Of a stretch of DNA of 64,000 nucleotides, positions 21,418 to 33,200 are shown in pieces (position 1 is the stretch's first letter; every line of letters begins with the position of its first letter). Location of the stretch: NCBI GenBank assembly GCA_038277395.1, contig CM076192.1, positions 201,624,161 to 201,688,160 on the forward strand, in the 5' to 3' direction. The notes beneath the pieces were generated by a model that was not told the DNA's origin, made no database searches, and saw only the letters and a program-made list of their open reading frames with translations. A program made the translations under genes and the position numbers. Source of the DNA: Dryocosmus kuriphilus. Taxonomy: Eukaryota > Arthropoda > Insecta > Hymenoptera > Cynipidae.

Positions 21418-22687
21418 CAGTCTGTTAAGTAAGAGCTTATACAGCATTACTCGCAATCGGTAAGTGATACCGACCTGAACCTTTTTTTGGTACGTAGAGG
21501 GAGCCTTTGCCGTTAGCGCAATGTTGACAAAATTACATTCGATGTTGGTCTTTTGTCAGAGAAGCATATAAACTACAATGAGTGCTACTTACGCAAAACG
21601 CTTCGAGGCAGTGTTCCTCTGCACGCACCCTAGAGGGCCGAAAATGTCCTATGCAGCGGCGGCCAAATATATTAAAAAGTCGAGGGGGTTTGTGGAGAAG
21701 TGGGTGCGTCGTTTTAAAGAGTTTAAAAACGTCGATGAACTTCCAGATCTTGGTTCAGGAGGGAAGGTGTCAACAAAGACGGAACACTGATTGTGGCCTT
21801 GTTTTCGAAGAATCCTGGCTTGTCCTTACGCCAAGGTCAAGCAAAATTGAAGCGGAAAGGACTAGACATATCGTACGTAAGTATTCGTGACCATTTGCGC
21901 GCGAATAATTTGAAATGGCGAAGTACCATGAAGAAGCCACTCTTGTCCGAAAAGCACGTTGCCAGACGACTTGCCTGGGCACAGGAAAACATTGATCGCG
22001 ACTGAATTAACGTAGTTTTCTCTGATGAAGCTTCTGTGTGGGGATTTGTGATTACACCACGGGCCTATTCTTTCTCCCCAAATCAGTTCGTCCAGTGCAC
22101 CGTCAAGCATCCGATCAAAGTTCATATTTGGGACTGCTTTTCAAAAAAGGGTTTTGGCGTTTTTGCATCTTTTTACCGAAAACCTGAATGCTTCCAAAAT
22201 GGTCAAAATCTATGAAAAAGCCTTACTACCGACTGCCGCATGTCAGTTTGTCGCAAAAAACGAAGACTGGATCTTGCAGGAAAACAATGGCCCGAAACAC
22301 CGCAGCCGCCTCTGCACTGACTGGAAACGGGAAAATAACATCTTCACATTAGACTGGCCTTCACAATCGCCTGATGCCAATCCCATCGAAAACGTCTGGG
22401 CTTACATTAAGCAGAAGCTTCGCGGAAAACGGGTGTTTACTCGACAGCAGCTTTCTCGACAAATTCGACTCATTTGGAAAGCCCTTTCCTTCGAATACGC
22501 CGAAAATTTGGTAGAAAGTATGATTCGCAGATGTCAAGCCATTATTGATGCTGGTTGTGATTGGACTCGCTACTAATACAATTGTGCCAAGGGCAAAGGT
22601 TCCCTCTACATACTAAAAAAAGGTTCAGTTGTGTATCACTTACCTGCTGCGAGTAATGCTGTGTATACGCTCTCACTTAACAGACTG
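21418..22687 (+). mobile_element. Tc1-family transposon with ~100-bp terminal inverted repeats
   Basis: CAGTCTGTTAAGTAAGAGC starts at 21418 and its inverse ends at 22687 (GCTCTCACTTAACAGACTG just before 22688). The inverted match continues for about 100 bases to GGGAGCCTTTGCC. TA flanks both ends (21416-21417 and 22688-22689), the Tc1/mariner target duplication. The 1,270-bp length is normal for a Tc1 element with a single transposase gene. Confidence 0.93.
21578..22576 (+). pseudogene. Tc1 (DD34E) transposase, frameshifted and catalytically damaged
   Basis: Three frames make up the gene. 21578-21790 carries the first helix-turn-helix (MSYAAAAKYIKKSRGFVEKW) and 21793-22005 the second (LSLRQGQAKLKRKGLDISYV). 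The core begins after a TGA at 22003 with VVFSDEASVW (first Asp), and 22154-22576 holds QENNGPKH and NPIENVWAYIK (Glu). The spacing from the second acidic position to Glu is 34 residues (DD34E), but that position is Asn instead of Asp. At least two frame changes and one stop make the copy inactive. Its start lies about 160 bases inside the left repeat. Confidence 0.92.
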
Positions 22688-22691
22688 TATA

Positions 22692-22925
22692 TTTCAAGAC
22701 CATTCCAATGATTTTCCCTTTATTTTAAATTCTTTATTCTTTATTTTTGAACTAAAGTAACGTCTATACGTTCATATTATATTATATTTATATTCCGATC
22801 TGAATTTCTAATCAACTTTCATTTTTCTTTATTTTCATAAGAGAAATATTTTAATTTTTATATATCTTTCTTTACGAAAAACAATGTGGGAAAAATACAG
22901 GAAAAATCATTGGAATGGACTTGAA
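22692..22925. repeat. Small hairpin/MITE-like inverted repeat
   Basis: TTCAAGACCATTCCAATG at 22692 is matched by the inverse CATTGGAATGGACTTGAA ending at 22925, arms of about 25 bases with one mismatch and an indel. The interior is AT-rich and non-coding. It abuts the Tc1 right end. Confidence 0.55.
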
Positions 22926-22994
22926 TTTTCCTTTATTTTTCCTTTTATTTTTCTTTTTTGAATTGGACAAAAGATTATATATATTTTATTATTA

Positions 22995-23693
22995 TTACAA
23001 TGTAGCTTTGCGAACTCGAAAGTCCTTTGCTTCAGGTACCCGGAGCCGGCACGCATTTCTATCGTGTGCATTCTCCATCCAGTTTAAGTAATCATGTCCT
23101 AGCTCTTTTAGATCGTCCCTTACGTTTTTGTCGCACCTGTTTCTCAGTCTGCCTAGAGGCCCCTTACTAATCAGTTTCCCTCGAATAACTTCCGCCACTG
23201 TTCTTTCGGTGTCGATCCTTGACACGTGTCCCGCCCAGCTTAGTTTGCGTGCTTTTATTACTCTATTAATATTCACTGACCCGTACATTGCATGCAGCTA
23301 ATGACTATGCAGTTTTCGCCATTCACCAGTCTCTTCGTCCCTCTTTGGCCCATAGATTTTTTAATATACTTTATTTTCGAGTAGCCTAAACCTGTTCTCC
23401 TCTCCTTTCGTCAACGCCCATGCTTCGCAGCCGTGCATGAGGACCGGCAATATTATCGTTCTGTAAATTCTTACTATGATGTTTCTAGATAACGATCACG
23501 ATTTTAGTAATGTATTTGTCGCATAGTAGCACCCAATGCCAGCGTGCAGCCGCCTGTTGATTTCCGTTCTAATGTTATTGTCGTTAGTTATAATAGTCCC
23601 GATGAATTTAAAATCATTAAATCTTTCAAATTTCATATTTCCGGCCATTAGATCCCCCTTTTCATTTCTGTGTTTTGATTTGTCGACGATCAA
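22995..23693 (-). pseudogene. LINE copy 1, C-terminal region of the pol protein
   Basis: Frames at 22995-23288 and 23496-23693 match the C-terminal part of insect RTE-like proteins. The segment FKFIGTIITNDNNIRTEINR is the usual stretch after the RT thumb, followed downstream by KARKLSWAGHVSRI and a GRLRNRCDKNVRDDLKELGH tail. The intervening part (23290-23495) is frame-broken. This region is thought to help RNA binding. Confidence 0.75.
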
Positions 23694-23752
23694 ATATTTT
23701 GTCTTCGATTTGCTAACATCTAAACATATTTCCTTGGTTTTATGTTCAGGAT

Positions 23753-24743
23753 TTACGCATTTTTAAATACCGTTTCTTTATCATCCCCGAGTACGTCAAG
23801 ATCATCCGCATATCCCAGAATTTGTATTATTCCACTGAGGGTAGTACCGGACGAATTCATTTGTGCTTGTCTGACCATGTAGTCTAAAGCTAAGCTGAAA
23901 AGGATGCACGAAAGCGCATCGCCCTGTTTCAGATCATCGCGAAGCAAAAACCCTTGAGATAAACTTCCGTTTAGGCGTATCTTACCCCTACTGCGGCTTA
24001 AGCAAACTTCGATATGTCGAACCAATTTCCTTGGTACGCTCAAGAACTCCAGAATCCAGTACATTCGTGCATGTATGATAGATTCGTAGGCTTTTTTGAA
24101 GTCGATAAATTGCTGATGTATTGTTTCATTAAATTCCCATTTCTTTTCTAACATTTGTCTAATTGGGTAAACATCTGATCGCTTGTAGACCGTTTTCGGC
24201 GAAATCCACACTGGTAATCCCCAATGATCTCCTCAGCAAAAGGGCTTAGTCTACTTAAGATTACTTTGGACAGGATCTTATAAGACGAAAGCAGAAGTGA
24301 AATTCCCCGATAACTGTTACAGGTCGTTTAATCGACTTTTTTAAAAATGGGTATAATAATAGAGGTATCCATTCCTCCGGTATGCGTTCTGTTTTCCAGA
24401 TTGCGCGTATTAATTTACAAATTTTCCTTGTGAGGCGAGGGCCCCCATTTTTTATCAGTTCTGACGGTAGTTCGTCAATGCACGCGGCTTTGTTATTTTT
24501 CAACTTCTTTATGGCCAATTCTATTTCTTTAAGAGTAGGCTCATCAGTTGGTAGACCAGCAGTGTGGATTTCACCGAGATTAACTTCAACGGGGGCTTCG
24601 CGTACGTTCAATAGCTTATCGAAATAGTTTTTCCATAAATTTAGTCTCTCTGTACCATCAGCTACTATATTGATATTTTTTTCCCTCATTACTTCCGTTC
24701 TACTTTGAAAGCCTTTCCTTACAAAATTGATTCCCCTGTACAT
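23753..24743 (-). pseudogene. LINE copy 1, reverse transcriptase
   Basis: The frame 24261-24743 carries the RT fingers (LAIKKLKNNKAACIDELPSE). 23753-24211 carries the palm: FIDFKKAYESI with the first catalytic Asp, a DDLKQGDALSCILFSL segment (usually GLKQG) and the YADD box in ILGYADDLDVLGDD. The catalytic residues are thus present but the frame is broken between 24211 and 24261. It would prime reverse transcription at a nicked target. Confidence 0.88.
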
Positions 24744-25368
24744 TTCACGCTGATTACTTTGTTTATTATACGCGTCGATTGCTCGATTTTATTTTTTTCC
24801 CACTATAACCTTTTCTTGGATCTGTAGAACCCATTTGTACTTTTACTAACCTCGAGATAGTTTATATGCGTTTGATCGCATTTATATTGTAAACTGACTT
24901 CTTTGAGCTCTGTTTGCTTCTTAAACCACATTTTTCAGTCTTCGTCGAACCGCGGTTTGGTTTTGGATACTTTCTTTATATCTGTAGTATTTTCCACGGC
25001 TGCCTCTATCGCTTCTTTCTTATTGCGCCACATGATTTCCGGGTCATTCTCACAATTCTCGCTATCATCTCTCTGTTTATTAAGAGCATCGATCCTATTA
25101 GAAATCTTTACACTTAATAATTCAATGTCTCTGTTGGTGTTTTAAACTTATCTATATTGAAACGGACTGCTGGCTCTAGGGGCTAGTTTTCTTATTTAAC
25201 GCTAGTCTAGATCTTAGTTCCACTATCACGAGAAAGAGGTCTGAATTTAAATCCGCTCGCCTGTACGATTTTGCACCGAGAATGTTTGTATGACGTCTTC
25301 TATCATCTAAAACGTGATCAATCTGATTGTGAGTGATATCATCTGGTGATGTCCAGGTAGGTTTATAT

Positions 25369-26665
25369 ATATTACATTCTCATTTTAAAGAGAAGGTATT
25401 AGTTTTAGGTGGAAACTGACTTTCGCGGATTTTACGAAATGTCGTCGTTTCATGACCCCCTGAATCCAAAAAAAAACATGTTTTACTTTGGTGTCTGTCT
25501 GTCTGTCGTTGTATTCGTCGTTGTCGTTGTTGTCGTTGTCGTTGTTGTCGTTGTCGTAATAGCCTGTGAACACGATAACTTTCGAAGGACTACTCGGATG
25601 GGATTTCACTTTGGCGCATTTCTTTGAGGCATAAAAAGAAAGTTAGAGTTCATTAACCAGCCGTTTTTTAATGGTGGTTATGGTTTTATCTATCAAAAAC
25701 GGTTTTCACGAAATCATAAAATCAATTTTCCGGCTAAATTATAAGAGATACGAAAAGAGGGTTGAAAATATTCATCGCAAAAAAATCTACAAATTTTATT
25801 TTAACCATTTTTTGATAAAATGCGCGGTTTTTGTTTTAATCGAGAAAACGTTATTAAAAACAAGAAACTGTGTTCTCTTGGAAAAATATTGAAGATACGA
25901 GAAAAATGATTCTAAAAAAAGTTTTTCAGCTCAAAAGGATCTACAAATTTGAAGTACCCATTTTTTGATAAGATTCACAATTTCTGTTTTAATCGGGAAA
26001 AGGATATTTAAAATAAAGGATTCAAGTTTCCTGCCAAACTATGCAAGATACGAAAAAATGAAATGAAACAAGGTTGTTCACCTCAGAATGATCTACAAGT
26101 TTTTTTTCAACCATTTTTTTTAGCAGACGCGTATTCTTTGAGTTATTCGTGAAACATGTTACGAAAATATAAAGAAAACCACTCCTCAGAAAAACTGTGC
26201 AAGGTATGAGATAATATTAACAAGCAGAATGGTTCACCTTGGAACAAGTTAAAAAATTGATTTACAAGACTCGTCGCTTTATTTCTAAGAATCGAAATCC
26301 TGCATTGTGAAAGTATGGAAAATCACAAAAAGACTTTACCAACCTACAATGTGTTTAAAAAAAATTTAATTGTCGAGACCGAGTGTCATGATGAGAATGT
26401 ATTCCTTAAAGACGACAGAGCCTTAAGTAAGATAATTTCCTTTGTAATTTTTAATAAAACATTCAAATTTAATAATCTCATTAAATGTATGGGTTTTGAA
26501 ATTTTAAGACCCACGTAACGAATACCGAGCACGATGTGCAAGAAACAAAAACATCCGAGCGCGAAGCGCGAAGCGCGACAACCACCACACTGGGCGCCCT
26601 AGGCGCGCTTATACTTCCTGCGAAACTTGCGATGAGAATGTACCAGTGAAGCGGGCAGATTTTTT
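25369..26665 (-). mobile_element. Non-autonomous element, copy B (Helentron/HINE-like structure)
   Basis: It is inverted relative to 1145-2083 with the same landmarks: ACATTCTCAT at 25374, a GTTGTC microsatellite at 25506-25558, a second GATGAGAATGTA near 26390, the CACGATGTGC/CGAATACCGAGC region, and GATGAGAATGTA near 26633 followed by CCAGTGAAGCGGGC. It cuts RTE copy 1 between an A-run and TATATA, so insertion between A and T is possible, as in Helitrons. No protein gene is inside; frames such as 25671-25892 are not conserved in copy A. Confidence 0.6.
25506..25558. repeat. GTT/GTC microsatellite inside copy B
   Basis: Imperfect GTTGTC units mirror the CAA tract at 1905-1962 of copy A. Confidence 0.8.
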
Positions 26666-26757
26666 TTATGCTTGAAATATGTGCTTTTGACAACGAGGTT
26701 CTTTGAAGCTACAAAATTTATTACTCTAGTCCCGTTATCCGTGCTGGCGTCATGCCA
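26657..26757 (-). mobile_element. Continuation of RTE copy 1 beyond the insertion
   Basis: ATGCTTGAAATATGTGCTTT and CTAGTCCCGTTATC match 51940-52015 of copy 3. The match stops at about 26757, so this copy lacks the endonuclease end. Confidence 0.8.
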
Positions 26758-29094
26758 GCTTTATATATATACATATAATGTTGATGAGAAATAAAGGATA
26801 ATTCAAGTCTATTTAATTAATTCTTATCATTCAATAAATTTTTATATTTCAAGACACTAAGCTGTAATAAATTTTTAGCATTTTCAAACTAATATATTTT
26901 CGCATTCTATGATTGAAAATCTGAAAACTAAATTATAATAATTTCTTTAAACTAATTCTTAACCGTTGTTAATTACTTCAACTTTTAAGATTTGTTGTTG
27001 CATCAAGAAGTGTATATGACTTGGCAATTTTACAATACAGTTCCTCAATTAAATTTGTCACTTTAAATAATATAAAGATTGTTCTTTTCATCAACTTTTC
27101 ATTATTATTCAAAAAATATTAATAAACGAAATGGGAAAAGCTATCGGTGATGGGATGTGGTGGGATAAAAATTGCACCAATCCTGCTAAAATATTATGTA
27201 CGCGCGCCGCGTAACTTTAGACACTTCTTTATTATATATAACTGTTTTTTATAACTGTTGAATTTTAGCTCTTACATTTTTAGCTGTTATAATTCGTATT
27301 AACTACTTCAAGTTCATTACTTTCAATTTCAAAACTGAAAATTTAAAACTGCACAGAAGTCGTGATTCGCCCCATTGTTTAACTAAAATTTTGTTTAAAT
27401 TAACTTATAAATCAAAGTAATTAACTTTTTCCTTCTCCCCGTCTTAACCTTTAGTTTTTGGGTAGAAAAACAGATATTTTAAAAAAACGGATACGAAGCT
27501 TGAAAATTCGGGATAGCCACTTCACTAGACAATTACAAAACTTTTTTCTCTTAGCCACACATTTATCGAAATCTAGGGAAAAAATTTATATAAAAACTTC
27601 TTTCGGCGTTTTGAACGTGACAGATAAGACTCGTTTTATATTCCCTAATCTATTTATGCTCCATCTCCTTCACACGTCTAGAACTATAAAGAAGACAGCA
27701 ATTTCATATTCATTATATACGAAAATTGAGAGTTGAGAAAAAAATGAAAATAGTCCGCAGTTTCACGTTGAATTGTATCCGACGAGAATTTTTATATATT
27801 TCCCAATTATAATTAATTAATTTTAAAATTTATCCTAATAGCTTGACAGGCCACGATCTTTTAAAATTGGAAAGACTTATACTTGAACTATTTTAATCGA
27901 AAAGGCTGATGAAATTTGGCAAATTCTTCCTTAGAAATTGGACATTTTTCAAACTAGTTGTTAAAGGCGGTTGACACTGAATTATAATTTTTTCAATTGC
28001 AATAATTGAGAAAGGGATAACTTCAATTCATTCTTGAAGATTTAAGAATAGAAGGCGCTTGAAATTCAAATTGTTTATTCGAAACGTTTAACTTTGTTGA
28101 TGCATATTTAAATATTTTGAATAACTTTGAACGAAAGATTTCTAAATTAGATAATTTCAAGTCAGAAACGTTTGTAGTTGCATGTGACATGGTTTAAAAT
28201 CTTTTAATTTAATTGTTTTAGATTGAGTAATTACATATTCAAGTATTCCGAAAAATACATTTTTCCACAGAAATATTGGGGAGATATTTTTGTTTGATAA
28301 TGTGACTCTTTTATGAAAATTCATTGCTTTTGGTTGAAAACTCAATTTTCATATTTTTCGTCAAATGAGTTCCTTTTGATTAAAAATTCATCTAAATTGT
28401 TAAAAATTCTTCTATCTCAGTTAAGAATTAAACTATTCAATTATTTGAGGTTATTGATTAATCTTCTTTGTTCAAAATATAGCACTTGCTCAGAACATAG
28501 CCAAAGGTTCTAGAAGAACATAGCTTTGATGAACTAACCTTATCTTCACCAACGCCGAAAAACAGACATTTGTTTATATATTACCCTCCATTATTTGCAA
28601 GCTCCTTGTTCTGATAGGGTTCGAAAACATTTTGGAGAAAACTTTAAAAAATAGCCACATTTAAAATTCAAACTAAGGATGATATGATCCGAACCAAAGG
28701 TGGAGCAGCAATGTCCTAAAAAAGTAATTAGTTTTCAATAAAAAATAGTTAAGCTTTAAAGAAAAAAGAAAATTCCGCAATAATATTTAATCCTTCATAA
28801 GGAGTCACATTTTCAAGAAAGATATCTATACAAAATTTGTGAGGCCAAATTTTTTGTCCTGACAATTTTTCAAAATCTTTGGATTTTGGTATTTCACCTT
28901 TGCTTTCGAATAAATTATTCTCTTTACCATTTTTGTTCAGTCATTGTGTATCACGTTAAAATTACGTGAATAATGTAAACTAGACTTTAAGGAATGATCG
29001 TAATTATCCCATACGAGTGAATGACTTTTTTCCCATGCTTTTGATTATCCTATACAGCTATGCAGATTTTCCGTTTGTCACTTGAATATTTTCC
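26758..29094. other. Gene-free AT-rich interval with a dispersed repeat at 28810-28990
   Basis: No gene was recognised. The segment 28810-28990 (GTGAGGCCAAATTTTTTGTC and TTTTTGTTCAGTCATTGTG) is homologous to 13800-13990 and briefly to 15980-16010, a dispersed unclassified repeat. 28300-28480 is TTGAAAATTCAA-type filler. The rest is unique AT-rich sequence. Confidence 0.5.
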
Positions 29095-29500
29095 ATTACC
29101 ATTATTGTCTGGCTGTTCGAGCTCGGAAGTTTATTGCCTCAGCTAACAGGAATCGCCACGCATCTATATCCCTATACATCCTACAACCAGTATAAATAAT
29201 CATATACTAGCTCGTTTAGATATTCCCTTACGTTTTTCCCCCATCTGTTTCTCGGTCTGCCTAGAGGTCTCTTACTAATCGGTTTCCCTCATAAAACTTG
29301 CGCCACTGTTCTTTCGTTGCCCACTCTTGCTACAGGTACCGAACAAATTATTCTTTGCGCTATCATTACTCAGTTAATATTTACTGATCCGTAGAGAGTA
29401 TGGAGCTCATCAATATGCAGTTTTCTCCATTCACCAGTCTCTTCGTATCGATTGGGGCCATAGATTCTTCTAAGTAGACAGTCTATCCTTTAAATAACTG
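29095..29500 (-). mobile_element. RTE-like LINE fragment (3' end)
   Basis: The sequence aligns by eye with 49560-49960: GAAGTTTATTGCCTCAGC, CTGTTTCTCGGTCTGCCTAG, CTCTTACTAATCGGTTTCCC and CAGTTTTCTCCATTCACCAG. It covers only the C-terminal coding end and 3' end of the LINE and is frame-broken. Confidence 0.85.
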
Positions 29501-29699
29501 GACTGAATTTTTCATTTGTTCGTGGGTTCGTTATTTATGATTGAACGACTCATTTTAAAAAAGTGGTGCATCAGCTACCTTCTGTCAAAATCTCATCGAA
29601 ATCGGCTCACTATTTTTGGAGATGTGACGTTTTCAATGTCAGTATGTTTGCGTGTGTCGTCACAAAACACGATGGAACAATGAACGAAAGTAGTTAAGC

Positions 29700-30158
29700 A
29701 GTGTACTTTCTGCCGCACCCCGGACAAGAAACACTACTCCTTCAGTAACTCGTGCCTGTGCTAAGTTACCTTTCGACAGTCGGTGTTACATTCGGTCGGT
29801 ATGGTAGGGTTCTGGGTTCATAAGAAACATGGAAATCGCTAGCATTAGCCGACACGGTAGGAATCTGTGGCAGATAGTTACCGAGAGTCGATAAGTTAGA
29901 CATCTGGGGTAGGTAATTACCCTTAATCTGTAAGGCAGGAATATTTCACGTGTGAAATAACCTATTTAACCTCAGTCGTTAAGGAAGTGATCTGTTCCAT
30001 GCCAGATGCATCGAGAGCTGATGTGTTTCATGTACGTGCTAGGCATATTTTCGATCATTTTATTACGCAGTAGCTACATACACGAAATCGCCTACCTTAC
30101 CCTTCCTCTCACCTATAAGCATGTATAAATGCAGTCAAGGTTATGTACTGGAATTTAC

Positions 30159-30199
<41 letters not shown>

Positions 30200-30420
30200 T
30201 ATCCTATGAATACTGTAGGTGACGTATTATGGGGATTCCCAGTTTCTAGGCACGCATCGACAGCTTTCAACACGCAATTTCTCGGCATGAACGTAAAGGG
30301 TTAATAAAATAATTACGTATAAAAATTTCTACCCATCGGTGTTTCAAAGTAGAGCGTCAAATCCATCGTTATTTTTGTTTGAAGAAACGCCGCGGAAAAT
30401 GCACAACTTATCCATAAACT
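29700..30420 (+). repeat. Terminal-repeat-like block T1
   Basis: Two parts match other blocks: the AACTCGTGCCTGTGCTAAG / CGACAGTCGGTGTTA part matches 32960-33010 and the inverse of 40190-40240. The part from the CT tract through CTACCCATCGGTGTTTCAAAG matches the inverse of 39790-40010. The block carries no protein gene. It may be the end of a large element whose other end is T3. Confidence 0.5.
30160..30196. repeat. (CT)n microsatellite
   Basis: About 18 uninterrupted CT units. A shorter GA tract occupies the equivalent place in the inverted block near 39995-40006. Confidence 0.95.
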
Positions 30421-30984
30421 AAAATTAAGTGAATTAAGGTAATGCAAAGCAGGAAAACGTAAGACTCGCTTTTCTTATCTATAAACTAAAACAAAGTATT
30501 GAGTATACACAGGCAGTTTGTCTGTGAATGTCATAATTTATTATTCACAAACATTCTACAATACAGTTATTCGACATATTGAAATTCTAACAGATTGTGT
30601 ACACCACCAAAGTAGTAAAAACTATGTTCTTTAGCATAAGCAGCAATTTCCAGCTTGTCAAGCGTTCCGTATAAGCTGGATTCTCAAAAGTTTTCTGCAT
30701 CCTGCTCGCTAAATGGACTGCGATCTCATTCTCCAACTCGGCCATAAACTTTATGCCGTATTTCGTTTGCATTTTCTTTATTTTGGAAACATCATACTTT
30801 TGGTTCACTGTCAGAACTGATAATGATTACATTATGGAATATGTTCCAGTCGACCCACTTTGTTAATAGCACTGGGATCCATATTCTCCGAGTAGACTTT
30901 ACACTCTGTACGTTCGATGACAGTCTGAAGCCTCTGCAATTCGATGCTGCTTTTATAGAGCAATACACCCACTTTGGCCACATT
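30421..30984 (-). other. Uncharacterised interval with two short - strand frames
   Basis: Frames of 73 and 63 aa (30587-30808 and 30792-30983) overlap slightly on the - strand. Neither resembles a family I recognise. They lie between the T1 block and a minisatellite, upstream of the PolB gene, and could be remnants of a small gene of the same element. No function is proposed. Confidence 0.2.
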
Positions 30985-31400
30985 CTAGAAGCTTGAAACG
31001 TTACGCAAGATGATGCAACAATTTCTTGCGGGGAATCCCATCAGAATGTTCTAGAAAGTACCGCATAAATTTTACGCGAGGTTTATATTACACAAGATTA
31101 CGCAACGTTACGCAAAATGATGCCACAAGCATGGAAGTTTTTTGAACGTTCGATTACGCAGTATTTCAACACATTATGCAAGATGATGCAATGCGCATAG
31201 AAGTTTCTCGAATGTTGTATTACGCAAGCTTTCAGCACACTGTGCAAGATGATGAAACGAGTTTTCGACTCCAACACATTATGCTAGATGGTGCAGTATG
31301 CATAGACCTATCTCGAACGTTCTATTACGCAACATTTCAAAACATTGCGCAAGATGATGCAACGAGTTCTCGAAGCATGTTGTGTGAGATCTTTCGAGAT
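30985..31400. repeat. Degenerate minisatellite of about 68 bp
   Basis: The phrase GCAAGATGATGCAA or near variants recurs about every 65 to 70 bases (near 31005, 31110, 31177, 31243, 31290 and 31347), each linked to CTCGAACGTTCTATTACGCA-like phrases. At least five diverged copies are visible. The block precedes the PolB gene by about 500 bases. Confidence 0.75.
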
Positions 31401-31928
31401 ATTGTCTATAAGAGTGCGAGTGGAACGGATGGTCGCCAGGTCAGCGTTGTCTGTCAAGTGTTTCACTTTGAGTGAAGAAAATCTCCAGAGTAGCTTTTGT
31501 GAACTTTATTATTGACTGGTGAAATAAGGATAAGCATTAGAAGACAAAGCGAAAAGTGCAGTTTCTTGTGAGTTCACTATGGACTATTATATGTGTGAAA
31601 AAAAAGAACAGCAGTTTTGTGAATTTTTCTTATATACTTTACTATCGACTTTAAAATTTTTTGAAGGAGACCAGAAGTGCAGTTTGTGTTATAGATTTTA
31701 TAATTATTATCTATTTTTATACGTAGTGAGAGGGAGAGTAGTGACTTTAAATAAATTATTGAATGTTAAAAAGGGTGGTGAATTTACTATTCACATTGGG
31801 CGAAGGAAATCTCCAGTGCAGCTTTTTTTAAACTTTACTATTGATTGATAAAACAAGGGTGGTGTCTGTTCTGTTATTTTTGTCCGTGAAAAAAAGGATA
31901 GTGATCTTACTTGTATAGCCCCGTCAAA
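31401..31928. other. Gene-free interval upstream of PolB relic 1
   Basis: Two partial direct repeats built on GAAATCTCCAG and TGAACTTTATTATTGA-like phrases occur near 31475-31530 and 31805-31855. No family-level coding is seen. It probably holds the upstream region of the polymerase gene. Confidence 0.35.
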
Positions 31929-32885
31929 ATGATGCTCGACGAGCTGGTAACACTTGTTCCGAATATAGAGGAAGCATTGAGCTTCATGGAATCGTCTGGA
32001 TGAGCACCTCTCGACAAAGTGAAAAAATTGAATACCGATTACTCACGTTGTCTGAACATAATGAGGAGGGAACTTAGAAGAAAGGCACCATCGCAGACTT
32101 TGGGCGAAAAACAAAAATGTTTAAATATAATTGAGAAGCTTGCATGCTTGGAGGATTGCTTCGATTTATTAGATGAGAAAAGAGGAGGAGGAAGACATTT
32201 GCAGCAGAAGAATGCAGAAAAATCCGACAACATCTATAATCGTGTCAAGTAGCTAGATGTCGACGAAGCATTCAGTCGTCGCATTAAAACGTGTGTTGTG
32301 GCAAACTTAGTACACAAAGATGTTCTTGCTTTCTTAGACAATGCGCAGCATCTATTTATTTCACATGTGAGCTAGAATCAAAAGACGTAGGCTTATATTA
32401 AACGAATTATTTAAAATTGTTGTTTGAAACATATTTCAGGTACCCAGACCTCAAAGAAATGGAGGAATTTTAGGAGAAAGTATCTGGGTGGACCTTTCAC
32501 TCGACCATAAAACTTTCGGTCGACACTAGCAAGTTGAACCCAATGAAGGCAGGTTCATATACTGATCTTCCACCATCGATCTAGGATAAGAAGGCCTGTG
32601 TTAGTGTACAAAACTATGACGACGAGTGCTTCAAGTTTATACTTATTTCAGCCGTTCATCCAACTGACGATATCAAAAATGCTAATCGCCTGTCAAAATA
32701 CTAGCCGCACAGGGATGAAATGAATTTTTCCGATAGCAGTTTTCCAGTTTCACTCAAGAATGTGCACAAATTCGAGGAGAAGAACCAAATCTCCTTAAAT
32801 GTCTATGGACATTTTAAGAAGAGTAAAGATAAATTCACTGAGTTGCCTCTTCATCGCACTTCACAAAAAAGAGACGCGCGTGTAA
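31929..32885 (+). pseudogene. N-terminal part of a Polinton/Maverick-type DNA polymerase B gene, relic 1
   Basis: From ATG at 31929 the frames give an N-terminal coiled segment (stop at 32000, resuming through 32252). After a possible intron with an acceptor-like TTTCAG at 32433-32438 comes a region containing SGWTFHSTIKLSV, KKACVSVQNYDDECF and SFPVSLKNVHKFEEKN. These match, from memory of the family, the segment ahead of the exonuclease in PolB proteins of insect Polinton-like elements. Several in-frame stops show decay. The coding is cut at about 32886 by a 7.4-kb insertion and resumes at 40316. Such polymerases copy the element by protein priming. Confidence 0.6.
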
Positions 32886-32887
32886 AG

Positions 32888-33200
32888 TAGTATATCTAGG
32901 CTGGTTCGGGATCACCACGACAAGCTTCGCACTGTCGTCGACAGATGGCGCCGCTACTCCCTCAGTGGTGCGTGCCCGTGCTAAGCTATCGACAGTCAGT
33001 ATTATCCTCGGTCTGCAAGGCAGGGTTCCACCACAGCAAGCTTATTGTTGTCGCAGATAGGTGGGACCAAGGTCCGTTGCTGAAGCCTGTAGTAACCCAC
33101 AGTCGTTAAGGAAGGGTACTGAGGCTGGACTGATAAATGATAGTTGTTACTGGAAGTGTACACGACAAGCTTATTTTTGATGATGACAGATGGCGCCACT
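32888..33200 (+). repeat. Left inverted repeat T2
   Basis: The outer ~120 bases are the inverse of 40190-40311. Further in, the motif ACGACAAGCTT followed by ACAGATGGCGCC recurs within T2 (near 32920-32950 and 33160-33190, with a weaker third copy near 33035). Confidence 0.75.

Larger units (their letters stand above)
22980..25368 (-). mobile_element. RTE-like LINE, copy 1 (3' part), split by a later insertion
   Basis: A non-LTR retrotransposon on the - strand ends in a TAA-type microsatellite tail at 22980-23003, and its RT and C-terminal parts match copy 3 at 49548-52620. At 25368 the similarity is interrupted by the inverted-repeat element 25369-26665 and resumes at 26657-26757. Confidence 0.85.
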
